From Rhodococcus sp. (in: high G+C Gram-positive bacteria) (GTDB taxonomy: Bacteria > Actinomycetota > Actinomycetes > Mycobacteriales > Mycobacteriaceae): a stretch of DNA of 64,000 nt. A model generated the notes under the pieces. The model was given only the letters and a program-made list of their open reading frames with translations. It searched no databases and was not told the origin of the DNA. Location: positions 24,528-88,527 of the forward strand of contig NZ_JAHFVG010000022.1 in the NCBI RefSeq assembly GCF_023264675.1, read 5' to 3'. Below, piece by piece: positions 1 through 9,951 of the stretch. Numbering within the stretch: position 1 is the stretch's first letter; every line of letters starts with the position of its first letter. The translations under genes were made by a program, and so were the position numbers.

Positions 1-1
1 C

Positions 2-493
2 ACGCCACTCGATCCGCGGCACCGCCTTGTCACCACCAAGTACAACCCGGCACGCACGTGGACGCCGGAGAACGCCGTCGGGATCGGTGGCGCCTACCTC
101 TGCATCTACGGCATGGAGGGACCTGGCGGCTACCAGTTCGTCGGCCGCACGACTCAGGTGTGGAACCATCGGTACCCCGAGAGCACGGCCGGCTCCGCCT
201 TCGAACCCGAAAGCCCCTGGTTGCTCAGGTTCTTCGATCGAATCTCGTGGTATTCGGTCGAGCCGGAGGAACTGATGGATCTGCGCGCCGACACCGCTGC
301 CGGGCGCGGCGGGGGCGTCGAGATCACCGACGGCGAGTTCTCTCTCGCCGACCACGAGGTGTTCCTGGCCGAGAACAGCACTTCCATCGAGAGTTTTCGT
401 GCCACCCAGTCCGTCGCATTCGATGCCGAACGCGCCGCGTGGTCCGCCGCAGGCGAGTTCTCCAAGAAGGGCACAACCGATGCAGCAGCATGA
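2..493 (+). CDS. Urea carboxylase C-terminal part (biotin-dependent carboxyltransferase/KipA-like), truncated by window start
   Basis: Open from base 2 in the frame of ORF 113..493; [26 protein letters not shown]...[20 protein letters not shown] is typical of the KipA/urea carboxylase C-terminus; followed directly by allophanate hydrolase. Confidence 0.85.
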   Translation, partial: TPLDPRHRLVTTKYNPARTWTPENAVGIGGAYLCIYGMEGPGGYQFVGRTTQVWNHRYPESTAGSAFEPESPWLLRFFDRISWYSVEPEELMDLRADTAAGRGGGVEITDGEFSLADHEVFLAENSTSIESFRATQSVAFDAERAAWSAAGEFSKKGTTDAAA

Positions 494-2180
494 CAGCATG
501 CAGATCGCCGAGCGTATTCGCCAGGCCTACAAACGAATCGCCGAGGTGGACCGCCCCGAGGTCTGGATCACCCTGCGCGACGAGGACGACGTTCTCGCCG
601 AAGCCGACAGGGTCGACCCGGCGCTTCCGTTGGCGGGCATGCTCGTCGCGGTCAAGGACAACGTCGATGTCGCAGGCCTGCCGACAACCGCCGCGTGCCC
701 CGAGTACTCCTATGTTCCCGCGGTGAGTGCCACCGCGGTGGACCGTCTGCTGGCACAGGGAGCGATCGTTCTCGGCAAGACCAATCTCGATCAGTTCGCC
801 ACCGGACTGGTCGGCACTCGCAGCCCCTACGGCGCGGTACGGTGCGCCTGGAATCCGGATCTGGTGTCCGGCGGCTCGAGTTCGGGTTCTGCCGTCGCGG
901 TGGCACTGGGCATCGCGGACATCGGAATAGGAACCGATACTGCAGGTTCCGGACGTGTTCCTGCCGCGTTCCACGGTCTCGTCGGCATCAAGACGACACT
1001 CGGAATCATCCCGGCGACCGGAGTCGTGCCCGCGTGCGCCGACTACGACTGCGTGACGGTTCTGGCGCGCGACCTCGACACCGCAACCCACGCGACGCGC
1101 GTGATGGCCGGCTACGACGACGCCGATCCTCGCAGCCGCACCTGGCCCGCCGACGTGCGCCTCTCCGCGAGTCCTTCTCCGCGCGTCGCTGTGCCACGTG
1201 CCGAGGATCTGGTTGCCCTCGCCCCCGAGTACCGTGCCGCGTTCGATGCCACGGTCGCCGAGCTGGAATCGCGCGGCATCTCGTATTCGGAGGTGGACAT
1301 CTCCCCGTTGCTGGACGTTGCCACACTGCTCTACGACGGCGCCATCGTCGCACAGCGCTATTCGGCGATCGGCGACTTCCTGGCAACCGAGCCTGCGTCG
1401 GCGGATCCGGCGGTGGCCCAGATCGTTCGAGGTGCACAGTCTCCGACCGCTCACCGCTACGTCGACGATCTCGCCACCATCGCAGCCGGAAAGCGCGCTG
1501 CCGAGAAACTGCTCGACGGTGTCGACGGGCTCCTCCTTCCCACTACCACCGAGCATCCCACTATCGCTGCTGTGCAGGGTGATCCGTTGTCGATCAACCG
1601 TCGACTCGGCACGTTCACCAACTTCTGCAACCTCCTCGACATGGCGGCGGTGGCCGTTCCCGGCACACCGACGACGGCGGGTCGTCCGTTCGGTGTGATG
1701 GTCGTGGTTCCCACGTTCGAGGACCAGATCGCCGTGGACGTGGCCGCGAAGCTCGTCGGTTCGGACTCCCCGGTACTGGTCGACGAGGGCCTGGAGGTAC
1801 TGGTCGTCGGCGCGCACCTGAAAGGCTTCCCTGTCCACCATCAGCTGACCGATCGCGGTGCTCGGTTCCTCGGCGACGTCGTGACGTCCGACGCCTATCG
1901 CTTCGTGGACCTCGGCACCACGCCGCCCAAGCCAGGCCTCGTGCGCCATGGACCCGGGCTCGGTGCACCGATCGCCGGTGAGCTCTACCGGATGTCGGCA
2001 GCGGGGCTCGGGACGTTCCTCGCCGGGTTGCCGGTACCGATGGGCTTGACGTCCGTCGAACTGTCCGACGGCCGGTGGGTGACGGGGTTCTGCTGCTCGT
2101 ACGACGCGGGCGAAGCGGGCGTCGACATCACCGAGTTCGGCGGTTGGCGCGCCTACCGAGCGGCCCAGTCGGGCGCCTAG
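480..2180 (+). CDS. atzF: Allophanate hydrolase (amidase signature family)
   Basis: Amidase signature [44 protein letters not shown]-terminal allophanate hydrolase domain; ATG at 480 overlaps the end of urea carboxylase. Confidence 0.9.
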   Translation: MQQHDSMQIAERIRQAYKRIAEVDRPEVWITLRDEDDVLAEADRVDPALPLAGMLVAVKDNVDVAGLPTTAACPEYSYVPAVSATAVDRLLAQGAIVLGKTNLDQFATGLVGTRSPYGAVRCAWNPDLVSGGSSSGSAVAVALGIADIGIGTDTAGSGRVPAAFHGLVGIKTTLGIIPATGVVPACADYDCVTVLARDLDTATHATRVMAGYDDADPRSRTWPADVRLSASPSPRVAVPRAEDLVALAPEYRAAFDATVAELESRGISYSEVDISPLLDVATLLYDGAIVAQRYSAIGDFLATEPASADPAVAQIVRGAQSPTAHRYVDDLATIAAGKRAAEKLLDGVDGLLLPTTTEHPTIAAVQGDPLSINRRLGTFTNFCNLLDMAAVAVPGTPTTAGRPFGVMVVVPTFEDQIAVDVAAKLVGSDSPVLVDEGLEVLVVGAHLKGFPVHHQLTDRGARFLGDVVTSDAYRFVDLGTTPPKPGLVRHGPGLGAPIAGELYRMSAAGLGTFLAGLPVPMGLTSVELSDGRWVTGFCCSYDAGEAGVDITEFGGWRAYRAAQSGA

Positions 2181-2224
2181 TCGACATCACCCCTTGCCAT
2201 GCACGGGTCGCGGACTCCATACTG

Positions 2225-2241
2225 ACTTGCATCATGCAAGT
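2225..2241. promoter_or_regulatory. 17-bp palindrome ACTTGCA-TCA-TGCAAGT, candidate HxlR operator
   Basis: Perfect 7-bp arms upstream of the thioesterase-HxlR gene pair; imperfect symmetry extends to about 2220..2246. Confidence 0.55.
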
Positions 2242-2277
2242 TACTAGGTGCCGCGGCATCGTCAACGAGGGGTAGCC

Positions 2278-2781
2278 ATGCTCACCGAGGAACACCAGCG
2301 TTCGCAGACCTTCTCCTGGGTCAGCCCCAAGGAGGTCCTGCGCGAGGCGTCGCAGATGAGCGGGCTGCAGGTCATGCAGGCCCTCGCCGCAGGTGAACTG
2401 CCTCCACCGCCGATCGCCGTGCTGATGCAGTTCGCCCCGGTGGAGGTCGAGAAGGGGAGGGTGGTGTTCCAGTGCACTCCCTCCGAGGCGCACTACAACC
2501 CCATCGGCACCGTGCACGGCGGGCTGGCCTGCACCTTCCTCGACACCCTCGTCGGCTGCGCGGCTCACACGACGCTTCCTGCCGGGACGGGTTACACCTC
2601 GATCGATTTGAACGTGAGCTATCTGAGGAACATTCTCGACACCAGCGGGCCGTTGACCGGAACGGGAACCGTCGTCAAGGCGGGATCGCGGGTGATCTTC
2701 GCCGAGGGTTCCATCGTCGACAAGGACGGTAAGCTCGTCGCCACGGCCACCAGTTCCCTGCTCGTCATAGCTCCGAGGTAA
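2278..2781 (+). CDS. PaaI-family thioesterase (hotdog fold)
   Basis: NPIGTVHGGLACTFLDTLVGCAAHTTLPAGTGYTSIDLNVSYLR hotdog thioesterase motif. Confidence 0.88.
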   Translation: MLTEEHQRSQTFSWVSPKEVLREASQMSGLQVMQALAAGELPPPPIAVLMQFAPVEVEKGRVVFQCTPSEAHYNPIGTVHGGLACTFLDTLVGCAAHTTLPAGTGYTSIDLNVSYLRNILDTSGPLTGTGTVVKAGSRVIFAEGSIVDKDGKLVATATSSLLVIAPR

Positions 2782-2784
2782 TCC

Positions 2785-3327
2785 ATGCACCGCAGCAGTT
2801 TCGACGCCATGGGATGCCCCATTGCCGGCGCTCTGGAACAGGTCGGCGAATGGTGGTCGCTGCTGATCCTCCGCGATGCCCTCGACGGCTATTCGCGGTT
2901 CGACGAGTTCGAGCGCAACCTCGGAATCGCGCCGAACATGTTGACGCGCAGGCTCACATCGCTCGTCGACGCCGGACTACTGGAACGACGGCAGTACAGC
3001 GACCGCCCGCCGCGATACGACTACGTGGCGACGACACGAGCACGGGAGCTCAGTCCGGTCATCGTTGCGCTGTACGTGTGGGGAAACAAGCATGTCGACG
3101 AAAACGATCGCCAGGTAGTACTCGTCGACGACGCAGGCGAGACCATCGACCCGGTCCTGGTCGACCGCCGAACCGGCCGCACCCTCGCCGAGAGCAAGGC
3201 CCAATTCATACCTGGGCCTGCAGCGTCGGAACCGATGCAGCGACGCCTGGACCCGGATCTTCGTGCCGATCGACGCTTACGCCGGGCTCGGGCGAGATCC
3301 GTCGGTCAACAACCGAACGGCCAGTAG
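2785..3327 (+). CDS. HxlR-family winged-helix transcriptional regulator
   Basis: CPIAGALEQVGEWWSLLILRDALDGYSRFDEFERNLGIAPNMLTRRLTSLVDAGLLERRQY. Confidence 0.88.
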   Translation: MHRSSFDAMGCPIAGALEQVGEWWSLLILRDALDGYSRFDEFERNLGIAPNMLTRRLTSLVDAGLLERRQYSDRPPRYDYVATTRARELSPVIVALYVWGNKHVDENDRQVVLVDDAGETIDPVLVDRRTGRTLAESKAQFIPGPAASEPMQRRLDPDLRADRRLRRARARSVGQQPNGQ

Positions 3328-3918
3328 CCCCAGGACGGTCCCCATCAGATAGCGCTGCAGTTTCATCCACGTCGGACGCATCGCGAGAAACTGTGCGATG
3401 GTTCCGGCACCGAGCACGATCAGCGCGTTGACCGTCACACCGACGAGGATCTGTACGCCACCCAGCAGCACGCCCTGCAGAAATACCGATCCGCGGTCGG
3501 GGTCGACGAACTGGGGAATTATCGAGATGTACATGACGGCCATCTTCGGATTGAGAAGGTTGGTCAACAGCCCCATGGTGAACAGCCGCTTGTTCGAATC
3601 CTGTTGCATGCCGGATACTTCGAACACCGCAGTGCTACCGCGCAGTGCCGACCAGGCCAGCCACAACAGATAGCAGGCACCGGCGATCTTGATGGCGAGA
3701 TACAGCGTCGGAACAGCGGCGAACAGTGCGGCAAGTCCGAGGTTGGTCGCGATCACGTACACGACCAACCCCACCGCGACGCCGCCGAGCGAGACCAAGC
3801 CGGCACCGCGCCCCTGGGAGATGCTGCGCGAGACCAGATACATCATGTTCGGTCCCGGTGTCAGCACCATCGCCAACGCGACGGCAAATACTCCGGCGAG
3901 TGCAGTTGTCGATGTCAT
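3277..3918 (-). CDS. LysE-family translocator
   Basis: MVLTPGPNMMYLVSRSISQGRGAGLVSLGGVAVGLVVYV motif, multi-TM. Confidence 0.88.
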   Translation of the reverse strand: MTSTTALAGVFAVALAMVLTPGPNMMYLVSRSISQGRGAGLVSLGGVAVGLVVYVIATNLGLAALFAAVPTLYLAIKIAGACYLLWLAWSALRGSTAVFEVSGMQQDSNKRLFTMGLLTNLLNPKMAVMYISIIPQFVDPDRGSVFLQGVLLGGVQILVGVTVNALIVLGAGTIAQFLAMRPTWMKLQRYLMGTVLGLLAVRLLTDGSRPSPA

Positions 3919-3980
3919 GGGATCAAGACTGACACCGCTCTCGGCGGTTGTATCGGGCCAGTTTCGCGATCCTGGCCCTG

Positions 3981-4583
3981 CTACTTCTTGCCGCCGCCGA
4001 GCAAGCCGCCCAGCAGATCCCCGAGACCGCCGCCTGACCCGCCGCCGAGAATTCCGCCGAGCACACCGCCGAGGCCACCGCCGGACGCACCACCGGCATT
4101 ACTCGCAGCGCCGCCGAGAACGCTGCCCAGCAGATCCCCTAGACCGCCGCCGGATCCACCGGCGCCTGCCGCACCCTGACCGCCGGTGAACTTCTTCGCC
4201 AGGTAGGCCAGCACGATCGGGGCGAGCAACGGCAGCACCTTGCTCACCAGGCCACTGTCCGCACCTCCACTGATACCACCGAGCGCACTCGCGACGTCGG
4301 ACTTCTTGTCTCCGAACACGTTCGAGACGATCTTCGCTCCGTCGGCCTCGTCGACCTGATCGATGTCGACGCCGCCGTCGAGCAGCGACGAGGAACTGTG
4401 CTGCTGCAGAGCATTTTCCAGCGACGCAGCGCCTGCCGGATCCTGGGCGTTGGCTTCGAGACCGCCGACGAGCGTCGGGAGCGCGCGAGTGACCGCGGAC
4501 TTCGCCGTCTCCTCGTCCACGCCGAGTTTGGACGCGATCTGTGCGATGGGAATCTGTGCCAGTAGTTCGTCGAGCGATGCCAT
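3981..4583 (-). CDS. DUF937 domain protein with Gly-rich C-terminus
   Basis: MASLDELLAQIPIAQIASKLGVDEETAKSAVTRALPTLVGGLEANAQDP plus GGGLGDLLGSVLGG tail; start placed at MASLDEL. Confidence 0.8.
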   Translation of the reverse strand: MASLDELLAQIPIAQIASKLGVDEETAKSAVTRALPTLVGGLEANAQDPAGAASLENALQQHSSSSLLDGGVDIDQVDEADGAKIVSNVFGDKKSDVASALGGISGGADSGLVSKVLPLLAPIVLAYLAKKFTGGQGAAGAGGSGGGLGDLLGSVLGGAASNAGGASGGGLGGVLGGILGGGSGGGLGDLLGGLLGGGKK

Positions 4584-4632
4584 GGAAGACCACCTACCGA
4601 GAATGAGCGCACCCCCCGTTGGGTACGACGCT

Positions 4633-5598
4633 CTAGAGCCTAAGCGAATCGGCGACAACCTGGGCGAATGCAGCCATGCCTGCCGCATTCGGGTGCAGGG
4701 GAGCGGCCGGGTTCGCGGGCACCACACCCTCGAGGTACCGCTGGTCCGGATCGGCGCACGCATCGTGGCCGACGCCGACCGGCCGCACGTCGACGAAGCT
4801 CGCGCCGTGCTCCGACGCCTCCGCGGCCAACGCGTCGTTCATCCGGTCGACGCTCGCCTGCAAGTAGTCGGCGTCGCGCGCCCACACCGGCTGCGTGCCG
4901 TAGCACCCACCAGGACGTACATACGTGCCGTAGCCGACCACGACCACTTTCGCTTCGGGAGCGCGGGCGGCGATGGCGTCGAACACCGCACCCCAACCGG
5001 GCGCGGCCGCAGCGACAGCGTCGCCGATCACGTCCGTACCTCCTGCGGTCAATGCATCGGCGCACGACGAACCGTCCGGCTCGGCCGAAAGATTGACGCA
5101 CCCTCGGGCGGTCGAGACCAGGTCGACGTCGTTGCCTCCGATGGTGATCGTCACGAGGTCGGTGTCCGAGGACACCGCGTCGAGCTGCACGGGGATGGGG
5201 CCGCTGTTGGTCGACTGAGGCTCGTCGAGGATGTTCTCCGAACGCGCGCCGGAACACGAGACGTCCGTGAACGTGGCAGCACCGATCAGGCCTGCCAGTA
5301 CGTGCGGGTAGTTCGAATCCGACTGCAGGCACCCTGGTGCGCCGGTCGACTTCGGAATCAACGGGCCGGACGCACCGGAGTCACCGAGAGCCACGTAGTC
5401 GACCGCCGGTGTGTCCGCCGGGTCGATGCCGCCGGCATGTGCTTCCGCGGAGGGCTCGGGTCCCGCGTCCGACGGCGGATCGGTGGAACATCCCGCCAGC
5501 ACAGCGGCGATCACCACGGTCGTGGCCACAAGGATCCTGGCCACAGAATTCCTGGCCACATGGGTCGTGGTCGCAAGTGAAGCCGCTGAGCCGCGCAT
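4633..5598 (-). CDS. Secreted SGNH/GDSL hydrolase (lipase-like)
   Basis: YVALGDSGASGPLI, GGNDVDLV, and catalytic-like HPNAAGMAAFAQVV blocks; N-terminal signal/lipobox-like ...VLAGCSTDPPSD. Confidence 0.82.
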   Translation of the reverse strand: MRGSAASLATTTHVARNSVARILVATTVVIAAVLAGCSTDPPSDAGPEPSAEAHAGGIDPADTPAVDYVALGDSGASGPLIPKSTGAPGCLQSDSNYPHVLAGLIGAATFTDVSCSGARSENILDEPQSTNSGPIPVQLDAVSSDTDLVTITIGGNDVDLVSTARGCVNLSAEPDGSSCADALTAGGTDVIGDAVAAAAPGWGAVFDAIAARAPEAKVVVVGYGTYVRPGGCYGTQPVWARDADYLQASVDRMNDALAAEASEHGASFVDVRPVGVGHDACADPDQRYLEGVVPANPAAPLHPNAAGMAAFAQVVADSLRL

Positions 5599-5608
5599 GG
5601 ATTCGACG

Positions 5609-6517
5609 CTACGCGCGTGCAACGACTTCCCTGGTCGTGTCGGCGACCAAGGAGTTCATCGCTGCCGAATCAGAATTCTCCGTTGTCGTCGTGGACAGCA
5701 CCACCAGCAGAATCTCGCGACCGTCCGGCCCGAGCAACAGTCCCGCATCGTTGGACACCCCGTAGGACCCTGTTCCGGTCTTGTCCGCCGATGTCCATCC
5801 GGCCGGAATGCCGGCGCGAAAGCGCATGTCCGACGTACGGGTATCTCCCATCCAGGCGAGCAGCTGATCCCGCGACGAGTCCGCCAGCACGTCACCGCGG
5901 AGCAGGGATCGATATCCCGCGCCGAGGCTCGCCGGAGTCGTCGTGTCGCGGTCGTCGCCCGGAATGGCTGTGTTGAGCTCCGGTTCCGTCCGATCGAGGC
6001 GAAATTCTTTGTCCCCCAACGATCGAGCGAAGTCGGTGACGGCCGCGGTTCCCCCGGCGGCGTCGATCAGAAAGTTTCCCGACGTGTTGTCGCTACGGCC
6101 GAGAGCCGCGGCGCAGAACTCGCCCAGCGTCACCGCCGAGTCCACCGGCCAGTCGATCGCCGACTCCGCGACCTTGCTCGCCGCGGTGACCGTGCGCGTA
6201 TCGGTCAATGCCAGCTGCCCGGAATCGACCGCGACCAACACCGCACCGGCGGCGTAGACCTTGAACGTCGAGCAGAAGGCGAACCGCTCGTCGGACCGGT
6301 AGTCGATCGTCGCGCCCGAATCGAGATCGATCGCATACACGCCGAGCCGAGCTTGCTCGCGTTGCTCCAACTCGCCGAATACGGCGAGATCGGGAGCGGC
6401 CGGTTCGGGGATCTCCTGCTGCGGAACGGTCTGCTCCCCGTCTTTGCTGCAGGACACGGCCAGCGCTGCGACACCGACAACGGCCATGAACTGTCTCCGC
6501 GAATGTGTTGGCACCAT
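5609..6517 (-). CDS. Class A beta-lactamase, Tat/lipoprotein-type export signal
   Basis: S-x-x-K (FCSTFKVYAAG), SDN (GRSDNTSGN), EPELNTAIPGD, KTG (DKTGTGSYG); N-terminus RRQFMAVVGVAALAVSCSKD. Confidence 0.93.
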   Translation of the reverse strand: MVPTHSRRQFMAVVGVAALAVSCSKDGEQTVPQQEIPEPAAPDLAVFGELEQREQARLGVYAIDLDSGATIDYRSDERFAFCSTFKVYAAGAVLVAVDSGQLALTDTRTVTAASKVAESAIDWPVDSAVTLGEFCAAALGRSDNTSGNFLIDAAGGTAAVTDFARSLGDKEFRLDRTEPELNTAIPGDDRDTTTPASLGAGYRSLLRGDVLADSSRDQLLAWMGDTRTSDMRFRAGIPAGWTSADKTGTGSYGVSNDAGLLLGPDGREILLVVLSTTTTENSDSAAMNSLVADTTREVVARA

Positions 6518-6676
6518 GCTCCCCAGCTCACCACAGCATCGAGTCCGCACAGCACCTGCGCCGGATTCTGGAGAACTCACAGGGATCCAACAGGTAGGAG
6601 GACTGCCCATCGGCCTCGATCGCCGGTACCCTCGACCGGGTTCACCATGCATACATACGAAGGACGAGAGACTTAC

Positions 6677-6781
6677 ATGATCACCAACTTCATCAACCTC
6701 ATTCTCGGCAGCGTCGGATCCATCTCCGCAGGCAGCAGCGGCTTCGAACTGGCTCCGGGAGTTCTTCCTTTCGGCCTCTGA
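6677..6781 (+). CDS. Small hydrophobic peptide, 34 aa (MITNFINLILGSVGSISAGSSGFELAPGVLPFGL)
   Basis: ATG..TGA ORF below the ORF-track length cutoff, purine-rich RBS-like AAGGACGAGAG upstream, divergent from the beta-lactamase gene. Confidence 0.45.
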   Translation: MITNFINLILGSVGSISAGSSGFELAPGVLPFGL

Positions 6782-6800
6782 CAGTTCTTCGCCCTCCTTC

Positions 6801-7634
6801 ATGGGTGAGACTTTCCCGATCTGCGTCACCTGCGGCGTCCAGTACTCGTTACCGGACGCCGCAGGCGGCCAGCTGCACTGCATGATCTGCGACGACGAAC
6901 GCCAGTACGTCGGCTACGACGGCCAGCAGTGGACGTCCCTCGACGCTCTTCGCGACGAGGGTTACGGCGTCGACATTCGCGAAGAAGTTCCCGGGCTGTG
7001 GGGACTCGCCACCAGCCCCGAGCTGGCCATCGGTCAGCGAGCACTCCTGATTCCCGGCGACGGTGGGACCGTCATGTGGGACTCCATCACCTATATCGAC
7101 GACGCCGCAGTGGCTCGTGTCTCGGAACTGGGCGGCATCACGGCGATCGCACTCTCTCATCCCCACTACTACAGCTCGATGGTCGAATGGTCTCGCGCTT
7201 TCGACGATGCACCCATCTACGTGCACGAGCGGGACCGCGAGTGGGTCACCCGCAACGAGAACGTCGTCCTGTGGTCCGGTGACACCCGAGAAATCCTGCC
7301 CGGACGAACATTGATCAACGCCGGCGTGCATTTCGCGGGCGGCACCGTGCTGCACTGGCAGTCCGGCGTCGACGGGCGTGGCGCCCTGTGCTCCGGCGAT
7401 ATCTTCACCGTCGTCGCCGATCGCCGATGGGTCGGCTTCATGTACAGCTATCCCAACCTGATCCCGGAACATCCGGACACCATCCGCAAGGCGGTCGAGT
7501 TGGTCCGGCCGTATCGATTTCACTCGCTCTACGGCGCGTGGTGGGACCGAATCATCACCCGCGACGCCGACGCTGCCGTGGTGGCGTCGGCCAGGCGCTA
7601 TTTCGACCACATCGGCCGCGCCCGGGACTTCTAG
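6801..7634 (+). CDS. MBL-fold metallo-hydrolase-like protein
   Basis: IALSHPHYYSSMVEWSRAF, GGTVLHWQSGVDGRGALCSGDIFTV; N-terminal Cys pairs CVTCGVQYSLP...CMIC. Confidence 0.78.
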   Translation: MGETFPICVTCGVQYSLPDAAGGQLHCMICDDERQYVGYDGQQWTSLDALRDEGYGVDIREEVPGLWGLATSPELAIGQRALLIPGDGGTVMWDSITYIDDAAVARVSELGGITAIALSHPHYYSSMVEWSRAFDDAPIYVHERDREWVTRNENVVLWSGDTREILPGRTLINAGVHFAGGTVLHWQSGVDGRGALCSGDIFTVVADRRWVGFMYSYPNLIPEHPDTIRKAVELVRPYRFHSLYGAWWDRIITRDADAAVVASARRYFDHIGRARDF

Positions 7635-7673
7635 GTACGACAAGGTCCCATACTCGACGCGCAGCCCTAATAT

Positions 7674-9320
7674 GTGACGATGCACATGCTGCGGCAGTTC
7701 GGCCGACGACTCGAACCCGCGGCACTGTTTCTTGCCACAGTTTTCTTCGCCCTGTCGATGACGCCGTCGCTGCTGCCGCGGCCCTGGTACCTGCAGGGCG
7801 TTGCGACAGGCATCAGCGTCGCCACCGGATACGGTCTGGGCTGCCTTGTCATCTGGATTGCGCATCTCTGTGGCATTCGTCCGCGCTGGCTACCGGACAC
7901 ACGACGTTTCGGCTGGTGGACGCTCGCCGTCACCGCCGTCGTCGTGATCCCCCTGTTCCTGATTCTCGGGTCGTGGTGGCAGGAAACCGTCCGACAGCTG
8001 GTCGAGGTCGACGTCGAGGGACCCGGGCGAATCCTGTATCTCGCCGTCCTTGTCGTCGCACTCCTCGTTGCCGTCCTCCTGCTCGGCGCAGCGCGCGGAT
8101 TGCGCTGGTGCGCTCGCCGTCTCGCAGTGCTGTGTACTCGGTTCGTTCCGATTCCGGTGGCCAAGGGAATCGGAATCGCCGTCGTCGCGCTCCTCACTCT
8201 CTTCGTGATCAACGGCGCGGTCAACCGAGTGCTCATCGCCGCCGTCGCAAGTTCGTCCGAAATCGCCGACAAGGGAAGCCATCCCGGCGTCGAACAACCC
8301 ACCACGCCCGAGAATTCGGGCTCGCCCGAATCGAACGAGGCCTGGGACTCACTCGGCATGGAAGGTCGCCGCTTCGTCTCCTCCGGCCCGACCGCGCAGG
8401 ACATCGAGGCCTTCACCGGCGAGCCCGCACTGACACCCGTTCGCGCGTACGTCGGTGCCGCCGGTGCGGATTCGATCGACGAGGCCGCGGACCGAGTCGT
8501 GGCCGAACTGCGACGAACCGGAGCATTCGATCGTGAGGTCCTCGCCGTCGCCACGACGACCGGCCGCGGGTGGGTCAACGAAGCAGTCGCCGGATCACTG
8601 GAATACATGTACGGCGGCGACACCGCCATAGCCTCGATGCAGTACTCGTTCCTGCCGAGCCCCATTGCGTTTCTCGCGGACCGTGATTCGCCGCGCGAGG
8701 CCGGACGAGCGCTGTTCGACCGGGTGTACGACGCAGTACAGGACCTACCGGCGGAGTCGCGGCCGAAGCTCGTGGTGTTCGGTGAAAGCCTCGGCGCCTA
8801 CGGCGGTCAGGACGCGTTCGGCGGCGGCCGCGACATGGTGGCGAGAACGGACGGCGCTCTCTGGGTCGGCAATCCGAATTTCACGAAACAGTGGTCCGAG
8901 ATCACCGCCGATCGCGACGCCGGATCGCGCGAGATACTTCCGGTGGTCGCGGGTGGCCGATACGTGCGCTTCGCGGGTCGACCCGACGAGCTCGAACTCG
9001 GCTCCGCCTGGGACGCCTCCCGCGTGGTGTACTGGCAGCACGCGTCCGATCCGATCACCTGGTGGTCACCGAATCTGGTTCTGCACCAGCCGGACTGGCT
9101 CCGCGAGGAACGCGGCGTCGACGTCGACCCCGGCGTCCGATGGTTTCCGTTCGTGACCTTCTGGCAGACCACGTTCGACATGGTGTTCTCCACCGATGTA
9201 CCCCAGGGGTACGGCCATAATTACGGAGAGGACGCCGTGGACATGTGGGCCGAGATTCTCCAGCCCGACGGTTGGGGCGCGGAGGACACCGAACGCTTGC
9301 GCAATATCATCGCGGGTTGA
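7674..9320 (+). CDS. Membrane-anchored alpha/beta-hydrolase family protein (PF10081-like)
   Basis: N-terminal TM helices; RPKLVVFGESLGAYGGQDAFGG nucleophile elbow. Confidence 0.8.
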   Translation: MTMHMLRQFGRRLEPAALFLATVFFALSMTPSLLPRPWYLQGVATGISVATGYGLGCLVIWIAHLCGIRPRWLPDTRRFGWWTLAVTAVVVIPLFLILGSWWQETVRQLVEVDVEGPGRILYLAVLVVALLVAVLLLGAARGLRWCARRLAVLCTRFVPIPVAKGIGIAVVALLTLFVINGAVNRVLIAAVASSSEIADKGSHPGVEQPTTPENSGSPESNEAWDSLGMEGRRFVSSGPTAQDIEAFTGEPALTPVRAYVGAAGADSIDEAADRVVAELRRTGAFDREVLAVATTTGRGWVNEAVAGSLEYMYGGDTAIASMQYSFLPSPIAFLADRDSPREAGRALFDRVYDAVQDLPAESRPKLVVFGESLGAYGGQDAFGGGRDMVARTDGALWVGNPNFTKQWSEITADRDAGSREILPVVAGGRYVRFAGRPDELELGSAWDASRVVYWQHASDPITWWSPNLVLHQPDWLREERGVDVDPGVRWFPFVTFWQTTFDMVFSTDVPQGYGHNYGEDAVDMWAEILQPDGWGAEDTERLRNIIAG

Positions 9321-9365
9321 GGTCGTCGCGGGTTGAGCACGCCGGTTTCGGGTATGCCGTCCCGC

Positions 9366-9527
9366 ATGAGCGGACAACACGAGAAGCCACAGACCGAACA
9401 GACCGGAACGGGCGCCGAGGGCGCCAAGGAAGATGTTCAATCCGACCCCGCTGCCGGCGAGCAGTCCGGTGACTGGTCGGGTGAGGGTGGCGCAAGCCCC
9501 GACGGCCCGGCCACCGACCAGAAGTAG
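9366..9527 (+). CDS. Small acidic low-complexity protein (53 aa)
   Basis: MSGQHEKPQTEQTGTGAEGAKEDVQSDPAAGEQSGDWSGEGGASPDGPATDQK; in an intergenic gap, same strand as upstream gene. Confidence 0.4.
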   Translation: MSGQHEKPQTEQTGTGAEGAKEDVQSDPAAGEQSGDWSGEGGASPDGPATDQK

Positions 9528-9564
9528 CTACTCAGCTCAGAAGTAACAGCTCACAAGGGACAGC

Positions 9565-9843
9565 TCAGCGGCCGGCCATGTCGCGTTCGACACCTCGGAT
9601 GAGTTGAAGGTCGCAGGCGGCGACGACCTTCTGGACCGTGCACCGGCCCTGAAGCCAGTCGCCGCCGAGCGTGAACTCGACGCGCAGATCTCCGAGCCAG
9701 TCGATGTCGACCACGACACCGACGGTTCCCGCGGGAACGCCTGCTCGCCAGGCACGCTTGCCCAAGTGACGGACTGCCGTCACCGCGTCTCCACGCCTGT
9801 ATGCCCGCGCCTCGTCGACGCCCCGTCGTACCGCTGAATTCAT
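9565..9843 (-). CDS. Hypothetical protein
   Basis: ORF of 92 aa with coding-like composition, no recognised domain. Confidence 0.5.
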   Translation of the reverse strand: MNSAVRRGVDEARAYRRGDAVTAVRHLGKRAWRAGVPAGTVGVVVDIDWLGDLRVEFTLGGDWLQGRCTVQKVVAACDLQLIRGVERDMAGR

Positions 9844-9951
9844 ACTTCCCCCACCCCGATCGCCTCTGCCGACAAGTCAACACTGACCTCGGGTTGCCTT
9901 CAAGTCGTGTGCAGTCCGCTGAGCTGGTGATTCACCATCGATCGGTTCGGT

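Noticed and set aside
324-1949. 541-aa minus-strand ORF opposite allophanate hydrolase
   Set aside because: Shadow ORF of a high-GC gene: Arg/His/Gly-rich low-complexity translation, fully antisense to a clear enzyme
6517-6883. N-terminal extension of the beta-lactamase ORF to 6883
   Set aside because: Extension precedes an obvious Tat-type signal peptide and overlaps the small peptide ORF and MBL gene start
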